From contig DATIYQ010000131.1 in NCBI GenBank assembly GCA_035517515.1, forward strand, positions 1 through 35,060: DNA of 35,060 bases, given 5' to 3'. Position numbers and translations under genes: made by a program. Below the pieces are notes generated by a model. The model saw only the letters and a program-made list of their open reading frames with translations. It searched no databases and was not told where the DNA came from. This stretch comes from JOPF136 sp035517515. GTDB taxonomy: Bacteria; Acidobacteriota; Terriglobia; Acidiferrales; UBA7541. The first letter of the stretch is position 1; each line of letters opens with the position of its first letter. Shown in pieces: positions 30,068 to 35,060 of the stretch.

Positions 30068-32833
30068 CTATTCGTGACGCAGCGCGGTCATGGGGTCCAC
30101 GCGCGCGGCGCGGTAAGCCGGCAGAAATCCCGCCATCAGCGCGACGCCCGCCAGCACCGCCACCGCGCCCGCCAGAATTCCCGGGTCGCCGGGCGTTAAT
30201 CCAAAAAGAAAGCTCGCTGTGGCGCGCGTCGCGGCGAGCGAGCCGGGAATTCCGATGGCAATTCCCGCCAGCACCAGCTGCAAATCCTCCCGCAGCACCA
30301 TCCGCAGCACCCGCTCGCGGCTGGAGCCCAGGGCGATGCGCAGCCCGATTTCACTGGTCCGCTGGACCACGCGGTACGCCGTCACCCCGTAAAGTCCTAT
30401 CGCCGCCAGCAGCAGCGCCAGCGCGCTGAACAGCGTGCTCAGCCCAGCGAAGATCCGCTCCGGCGCAAAGTACGCCTGCAACTGCTGGTCGAAGGTCTGC
30501 ACCCGAAGTACCAGCAAATTGGGATCGATCTCCGCCAGCGATTTGCGTACGGCCCGCTCCACCTCCGCAGCTGCCCCCGAATAGCGCAACGCGATCGTGC
30601 CGATGTAGTTCGAGCGGAGCTGGAGGGCGCGGTAATCGGCGTCGCCATAGTCCACCATCTGAAAATAAGGGATGAAAAACATCGGCCGGGCCGGTTTTCG
30701 CGCATTGCTGTAGATGGCGTCTTCCACCACTCCCACGATCTCGTAATCGTACACGTGACTTTTGTCCCCGATTCCCAGGTGTTTCCCGATCGGCTCGGCC
30801 CCCGAAAAAAACTTTCGCACAAGCGTCTCGTTCACTACGGCCACGCGCGGCGAAGCCGCCGTGTCTTCCGGCCCGATGGCGCGCCCCCGCAGCACGCGCG
30901 TCCCCACCACCTCGAAGTAATTCGGGCCCACCCGGTCCCAGGAAGAGTTATCTCCGCTGTTGGGCGGGCGGCCCTCCACAGCGACGTCGTCCGACCAATG
31001 GTGCCCCTCCATCGGGCTGTACAGCGAATAGCTCACGCCGGCCACGCCCGGCGCTCGGCCGAGGCGTTCGCTGATCTCCTGGTTAAGTCCGTAGAGTTGC
31101 GCCTGCGAATACCCCGCGAGCGCAGGGTCCACCTGCACCATCATCCGGCCATGCGTTTTGAAGCCAAGCCGTTGCTCCTCCAAATTCCGCAGCGTCGCTG
31201 TGAACAGCCCGGCCCCGGAGAGCAGAATGAACGAGAGCGCCACCTGGAAGACCAGCAGGAGTTTCGACGGCAACGAAGCCGGGTCGCGGGCCGTCCGCGC
31301 GGCGCCATGCAGCGACGCGGCCGGATCCCCGCGCGTGTTGAGCCATGCGGGAATGAGTCCGAACACCAGCGCAGCCACGAATGCGAGCGCAAACGCGAAT
31401 CCCAACACATAGGGAGAGCCTACCGGCGTGATCGGCGCGTGGGTCCCTTCGGAAAAAGCGAGCAGAAGCAAGGCCCGCGTCCCGGCATACGCCACGAACA
31501 GGGCGGCCAATCCTCCCGCAAAGGCCAGCACCGCGCTCCCCGCCAGCGCCTGCCGCACCAGTCTCCCCCGGGACGCTCCCAGCGCCAGTTGCACCGCCGT
31601 GTGCCCGCGGCCGGCAATTCCCCGGGCCAGCAGCAGATTGGCGATGTTCGCGCACGCGATCAGCAGCAGAAGCCCGGAAATGCCAAACAGGAGATACAGC
31701 CCCTCGGCCATCTGATTTCCAACGCTGGTCACGCCGCGATTGCCGGGCGTCACCACAATATGCTGTTGCGGAACCTCTTTCTGGGAGTCTCCCGCGATTT
31801 CCGGGTGACCGGTGAGCCATTGCTGGAGTTCCACGTTGACACGCGCCTGCGACTCGGGCACCGAGGCTCCCGCGCGCAGCCGTCCGATCACGTAAAGCCA
31901 GCACTGGTCGGCGCGGTCCAGCACGCTCCCCAGCGTGCTGGCGCCTCGGAGAGCCGGCTCAAAAGAAAGTGGCAGCCAGAAATCGGCCGGCTGCGGCCGG
32001 AAGGCTTCTCCAAAGAAGCCGCGGGCAGCCACGCCCACTACGGTGAATGCCGCACCGTTCAAAGTGACGTTCGCCCCGATGATCGTGGGGTCGAGCGCGT
32101 AGTCCTGCTCCCAGGCCCGATAGCTCATCACCGCCACCGGCGCGGCTTCGGGCCGGTCGTCAGCAGGCGTGATTCCCCGCCCCGCCGCCATCCCCACGCC
32201 GAACGTGGAGAAGTAGTTTCCCGAAACCAACTGTCCCTTCCGCGCTTGCGCCGGCGCCGGGCTTCCGCTGCGCCGCACGCTCATCGTGCGCGCCTCGGCC
32301 TCGAACGCGGCCAAGTCCGAGAACTGCGGCGTGTGCTCGCGCAACAGGAGGTAGAAGGGATAGGAGAAGATGCTGTAGCTGCCCTGCAGCCCGCCGATCA
32401 CGCAGCAATTGTCCCGGTCGCCCAGCCGGTAGAGTTGCTCCGGATGCGCCACCGGAAGCGGCTCGATCAGCATCGCGTGCGCCAGCGTAAAAATCGCGGT
32501 GTTTGCGCCGATCCCCAGCGCCAGCGACAGCACCACCACGGCTGCAAACCCCGGGCTCCGCCGCATCTGCCGCAGCGCCAGCCGCACGTCACGCCCCAGG
32601 TCGTAGAACAGGTTTAGTCCTCGCGCGTCCCGCGTCTCCTCGCGAATCTGCTCCACGCCCCCGAATTCGCGCAGCGCCGTCTCCCGCGCTTCCTGCGCGC
32701 TCATCCCCGCCGCCACATTCGCTTCAATCTGCTTTTCCAGGTGAAAACGCAGCTCGCCGTCAAGCTCCGCGTCCGCGCGGGTCACCCGCAGGAGCGCCCG
32801 CAGGCGGTATGGGAAGGTCTTCGTCCAGCGCAC
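30068..32833 (-). CDS. ADOP-type (acidobacterial duplicated orphan permease) FtsX/MacB-like permease
   Basis: This is a 921-residue permease with two FtsX-like halves. The N-terminal segment (LDGELRFHLEKQIEANVAAGMSAQEARETALREFGGVEQIREETRD) is the helical region typical of PadR-associated ADOP proteins. Next comes LALRQMRRSPGFAAVVVLSLALGIGANTAIF, then a MacB-type periplasmic domain, an FtsX transmembrane block near 380-500, a second periplasmic domain and a final transmembrane block ending AYRAARVDPMTALRHE. No ATPase subunit is adjacent, as is usual for these orphans. Transported substrate and role are unknown. The start is GTG, 3 nt after the PadR stop, with GGGGAG before it. The family is a hallmark of Acidobacteriota genomes. 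Confidence 0.93.
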   Translation of the reverse strand: MRWTKTFPYRLRALLRVTRADAELDGELRFHLEKQIEANVAAGMSAQEARETALREFGGVEQIREETRDARGLNLFYDLGRDVRLALRQMRRSPGFAAVVVLSLALGIGANTAIFTLAHAMLIEPLPVAHPEQLYRLGDRDNCCVIGGLQGSYSIFSYPFYLLLREHTPQFSDLAAFEAEARTMSVRRSGSPAPAQARKGQLVSGNYFSTFGVGMAAGRGITPADDRPEAAPVAVMSYRAWEQDYALDPTIIGANVTLNGAAFTVVGVAARGFFGEAFRPQPADFWLPLSFEPALRGASTLGSVLDRADQCWLYVIGRLRAGASVPESQARVNVELQQWLTGHPEIAGDSQKEVPQQHIVVTPGNRGVTSVGNQMAEGLYLLFGISGLLLLIACANIANLLLARGIAGRGHTAVQLALGASRGRLVRQALAGSAVLAFAGGLAALFVAYAGTRALLLLAFSEGTHAPITPVGSPYVLGFAFALAFVAALVFGLIPAWLNTRGDPAASLHGAARTARDPASLPSKLLLVFQVALSFILLSGAGLFTATLRNLEEQRLGFKTHGRMMVQVDPALAGYSQAQLYGLNQEISERLGRAPGVAGVSYSLYSPMEGHHWSDDVAVEGRPPNSGDNSSWDRVGPNYFEVVGTRVLRGRAIGPEDTAASPRVAVVNETLVRKFFSGAEPIGKHLGIGDKSHVYDYEIVGVVEDAIYSNARKPARPMFFIPYFQMVDYGDADYRALQLRSNYIGTIALRYSGAAAEVERAVRKSLAEIDPNLLVLRVQTFDQQLQAYFAPERIFAGLSTLFSALALLLAAIGLYGVTAYRVVQRTSEIGLRIALGSSRERVLRMVLREDLQLVLAGIAIGIPGSLAATRATASFLFGLTPGDPGILAGAVAVLAGVALMAGFLPAYRAARVDPMTALRHE

Positions 32834-32836
32834 GGC

Positions 32837-33172
32837 TCACTCCCCTGCCGTGCCCAGCACCAGGTTGATGGCCACGGAAAGCCGCTCCCAGTTTTCCTGC
32901 TCGCTCTCCAGGTATCTACGCCCATCCCGGGTGAGCGAGTAATACTTCGCGCGGCGGTTGTTCTCGGAGTCGTCCCAGCGGGCGCGGATCCAGCCCTGGC
33001 GCTCCAGGCGGTGCAGCGCGGGATAGAGCGTGCCCTGGCGGACCTGTAAAACGTCGCGGGAAATCTGCCGGAGGCGCTGAGCGATGCCCCAGCCGTGGAG
33101 CGGCTGGAGCTCCAGTACGCGCAGAATCAGCAGGTCCAGGGTACCTTGCAGCAGGTCAGTGGGTTTGCTCAC
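32837..33172 (-). CDS. PadR family transcriptional regulator
   Basis: This is a 111-residue winged-helix protein of the short PadR type (LLQGTLDLLILRVLELQPLHGWGIAQRLRQ... VRQGTLYPALHRLERQGWI... NNRRAKYYSLTRDGRRYL). I chose the GTG at 33172 (MSKPTDLLQGTLDLL), preceded by a GA-rich stretch, as in the family; a TTG at 33202 is less likely. It is 3 nt from the ADOP permease gene and forms an operon with it, so it probably controls that operon. The inducer is unknown. Confidence 0.93.
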   Translation of the reverse strand: MSKPTDLLQGTLDLLILRVLELQPLHGWGIAQRLRQISRDVLQVRQGTLYPALHRLERQGWIRARWDDSENNRRAKYYSLTRDGRRYLESEQENWERLSVAINLVLGTAGE

Positions 33173-33370
33173 GCCGCTTCCCTTCCCCTTGGTAAGCGAC
33201 AAGAGCGTACGACGCGCTCCTGTCGATTGTAAAGGGGAGCGCAGGCAGGCGGACTGCCGCCAGGCGTGCGCGTCTGGAGGAGAAAAGGCGAGAGGGCCAT
33301 GAACTACGGGCCCTCTCCACGTCCGGAGCCTTCGGCCCGCCCGCCGGAAAGCCGGGCCGCGGCGATCGCT

Positions 33371-34102
33371 TTATTGCCGGGAGGTAAAGTGGTCGCGGCG
33401 ATTCTCTTGCCAGCAGTGCTCGTTGTGCGCGTCGCAGAATGGCCGCTCTTTACCGTAGCTGATGGTCTGCAATTGCGCGTTGGTCACGCCGAGCCGTTCG
33501 AGCGCCTTCTGGACGGATTCCGCGCGCTTGGCCCCGAGGGCGATGTTGTACTCTTCCGATCCGCGCTCGTCGCAGTGACCTTCGATATTCACGCGCAGTT
33601 CGCGGTACTGTTGGAGCAGGCCGGCATCGGCCTGCAAGTCGGCCATTTGGTCGGACCGGACGTCGAAGCGGTCATAGTCGAAGTAAATATCCCGGGAGTT
33701 GCGATTCCAGGAATCCAGGGCGCTCAACGGGGTTTCTTGCGAGGAGGCCGCGGGCCAATTGACGGTGACCCGCGCGGAGGCGCTGGCGCTGCCGCCGGGG
33801 CCTTTGGCGTAGAGATCGTAGGTAGCGGACTGGTCCGGTGTAACCGCACGCGAGCCGGAGGCAGGAACCGTGCCCAGCCCGGAGATGTTCACGTCGCTGG
33901 CATTCGACGTCTGCCAGGTGAGCGTGGAGGTTTGTCCGTGTTGCAGATTTGCGGGATTGGCGGAAATCGCCACGGTGGGCGCGGGTTGAGACGGCGGAAT
34001 ACTGGGTTGCGCCTTGGCCGCCTCCTTATGGCAGGCTACAGAGAACGCAACGCTAGCGGGAACGACCATAAAGGCAATCCACTTCAAATTACTGTGTTTC
34101 AT
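33371..34102 (-). CDS. pal: Peptidoglycan-associated lipoprotein (Pal) with Ig-like insert
   Basis: This is a 243-residue lipoprotein. A signal peptide ends at the lipid-accepting C24 (SVAC; serine at -3 is atypical). Residues about 40-120 form an Ig-like beta domain (PTVAISANPANLQHGQTSTLTWQTSNAS), not found in classical Pal. From about residue 140 the OmpA-family domain follows: IYFDYDRFDVRSD, then NIEGHCDERGSEEYNIALGAKRAESVQKALERLGV, which binds peptidoglycan. It would link outer membrane and cell wall. GGAGGAGA directly precedes the ATG. No Tol genes lie beside it in the window. Confidence 0.9.
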   Translation of the reverse strand: MKHSNLKWIAFMVVPASVAFSVACHKEAAKAQPSIPPSQPAPTVAISANPANLQHGQTSTLTWQTSNASDVNISGLGTVPASGSRAVTPDQSATYDLYAKGPGGSASASARVTVNWPAASSQETPLSALDSWNRNSRDIYFDYDRFDVRSDQMADLQADAGLLQQYRELRVNIEGHCDERGSEEYNIALGAKRAESVQKALERLGVTNAQLQTISYGKERPFCDAHNEHCWQENRRDHFTSRQ

Positions 34103-34215
34103 TCTCTCCTCCGTAAATCCAGATGAAATTGGAAATCCAGCCCTCGACGAGCCGGTTGAGCAGGTGACGCCCCGTTGACTGCGTGAAGCAAACTGCAGAG
34201 AAAGAAAAAATGGAA

Positions 34216-34551
34216 TCAGCAGCGCAGAGTTGAAGCGAGCAGTAAGAGTGCGGAGCAGCCGGGGCCGGAGGGCGCGCAGCGATGCCGGCGAAGCACGAAG
34301 GACTCACCCTGCCAATTTGCCTCCGGGGCGAAAACGATCAGCGCGACCAGCACCAGGGTCAGAAACAGGAAGGCGCGCTGGGCGCGCAGCGCAGTGGCGG
34401 GACCGTAAACCACGGAATACGGGCCGCAGCCTGCCGGAACCAGGGACAACCCCGCCAGCAACAGGCTTGCGGCGAGAATCAGTGCGAAGAGGCCCCACCT
34501 CCACATAGCAAAAATATATCGTTGCCGGTGGTACGGGTGCAAGCGGGCCAT
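34216..34551 (-). CDS. Small membrane protein of unknown function
   Basis: The product (111 aa from the ATG at 34551, or 96 aa from the ATG at 34506) has two hydrophobic segments, MWRWGLFALILAASLLLAGLSL and RAQRAFLFLTLVLVALIVF, with a short CGPYSVVYGP loop between them. The C-terminus is cysteine-containing and polar. I do not recognise a family. The hydrophobic pattern supports coding, but the starts lack well-spaced Shine-Dalgarno sites (AGGAG abuts the first ATG). Confidence 0.5.
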   Translation of the reverse strand: MARLHPYHRQRYIFAMWRWGLFALILAASLLLAGLSLVPAGCGPYSVVYGPATALRAQRAFLFLTLVLVALIVFAPEANWQGESFVLRRHRCAPSGPGCSALLLLASTLRC

Positions 34552-34663
34552 CTCCTAAGAGTTAGATGCCGTGACGAGGATCATGGGTGAGGAGACAAGA
34601 TCGAGCGGCTAAATGGCCGAGCCGCGCGGGCGGCCCGGAGGCAGCCGCGGAAAGCGGCGTCGA

Positions 34664-34712
34664 GCCGCCCTTCGGCCCTGCTCAGGGCAGGCCGCACTCC
34701 AAGGGGGGCGGC
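34664..34712. repeat. Nested palindromic repeat upstream of valS
   Basis: GCCGCCC (34664-34670) pairs with GGGCGGC (34706-34712), enclosing a GCCCTG-CT-CAGGGC palindrome (34675-34688). The word CAGGGCAGGC is shared with the foldback element near 27757. It resembles the dispersed palindromes common in GC-rich genomes. Confidence 0.5.
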
Positions 34713-34719
34713 CTGCGGT

Positions 34720-34749
34720 TTGACGGGGCGCAGCGGCGGCCCGTATAGT
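34720..34749 (+). promoter_or_regulatory. Sigma70-type promoter of valS
   Basis: TTGACG, an 18-nt spacer and TATAGT (5 of 6 for each hexamer). The start would fall near 34756, leaving a leader of only about 9 nt. Confidence 0.72.
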
Positions 34750-34764
34750 CTTTCGTTTACGCAC

Positions 34765-35060
34765 ATGACGCGGGAAATCCCAAAGGCCTACGAGCCGCAG
34801 GAAATCGAACGCCGCTGGTCGGAGGAATGGTTCGAGCGCGGGCTGTACGCTGTCGGACCGGCTCCCGCCGGTGACACGCGCCCGGTGTTTTCGATCGCCA
34901 TTCCGCCCCCCAACGTGACCGGCTCGATTCACATCGGCCACATGCTCGAGCATAGCCAGATTGACATCCTGGTGCGCTGGCACCGCATGCGCGGCTTCCG
35001 CACGCTGTGGCTGCCGGGCTGCGATCACGCGGGCATCGCCACGCAGGTGGTGGTGGAGCG
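34765..35060 (+). CDS. valS: Valyl-tRNA synthetase, N-terminal part (cut by window end)
   Basis: Only 98 complete codons are visible. MTREIPKAYEPQEIERRWSEEW is followed by the class I signature PPPNVTGSIHIGHML and GCDHAGIATQVVVE, diagnostic of ValS, which charges tRNA-Val and proofreads threonine. The ATG at 34765 is the natural family start. There is no Shine-Dalgarno, and the promoter is so close that the mRNA would be nearly leaderless. A tRNA-Val gene lies about 8 kb to the left, not linked. Confidence 0.95.
   Translation, partial: MTREIPKAYEPQEIERRWSEEWFERGLYAVGPAPAGDTRPVFSIAIPPPNVTGSIHIGHMLEHSQIDILVRWHRMRGFRTLWLPGCDHAGIATQVVVE

Noticed and set aside
30755..32617. Plus-strand open frame of 620 codons opposite the ADOP permease
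   Set aside because: Basic, low-complexity composition and no motif; the opposite strand encodes a well-recognised permease.

Overview
The window is GC-rich and compactly coded. It carries an 'acidobacterial duplicated orphan permease' (ADOP) type FtsX/MacB permease paired with a PadR regulator, a tandem DUF507 pair, an Ig-bearing Pal lipoprotein and a class III PHA synthase. Together these suggest a chromosomal segment from a member of the Acidobacteriota. I saw no transposase, integrase, phage gene, rRNA or CRISPR array.

Layout. Positions 2-1399 hold the 3' part of a GltA/GltD-type NADPH oxidoreductase. Positions 1592-6991 hold three poorly characterised secreted or membrane-anchored proteins and a HAD-UbiA prenyltransferase fusion. 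Positions 7187-13689 hold a DUF362 protein, a hemerythrin, glutamate dehydrogenase (gdhA) and a large receiver/ATP-grasp protein related to PEP synthase. Positions 13741-16235 hold a histidine phosphatase and a secreted protein with an internal duplication. Positions 16253-26276 form a polyhydroxyalkanoate (PHA) island: PhaC, PhaE, a phasin, the regulator PhaR, a small ORF, a reductase, a 900-residue protein joining an unknown domain, a KAS III-like synthase and a FabG/PhaB-like reductase, a biotin carrier, a small decarboxylase-gamma/delta-like protein and an acyl-CoA carboxyltransferase. Positions 26666-35060 hold tRNA-Asp and tRNA-Val, two DUF507 genes, a foldback element, a repeat-rich response regulator, the ADOP permease with PadR, Pal, a small membrane protein and the start of valS.

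How the genes may work together. No beta-ketothiolase (PhaA) is present. The carboxyltransferase and biotin carrier (with a biotin carboxylase encoded elsewhere) could supply malonyl-CoA. The KAS III domain could condense it with acetyl-CoA, the fused reductase could make (R)-3-hydroxyacyl-CoA, and PhaEC could polymerise it. This is an inference from domain content.

Regulation. Two circuits are readable in the DNA. (1) A 17-bp palindrome containing CTGC-N3-GCAG sits just downstream of a sigma70-like promoter in front of the phasin gene. A one-mismatch copy sits in the same place in front of the reductase gene at 19638-20474. These look like PhaR operators. (2) Seven intergenic GTGA-N6-TCAC sites of CRP/FNR type lie upstream of the HAD-UbiA gene, DUF362, hemerythrin, the small ORF, the KAS III-FabG fusion (a tandem pair) and the carboxyltransferase. 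In four of these promoters a -10-like hexamer starts exactly 22 nt past the site. I found no such site inside a coding region on a read-through by eye. The regulator itself is not in the window.
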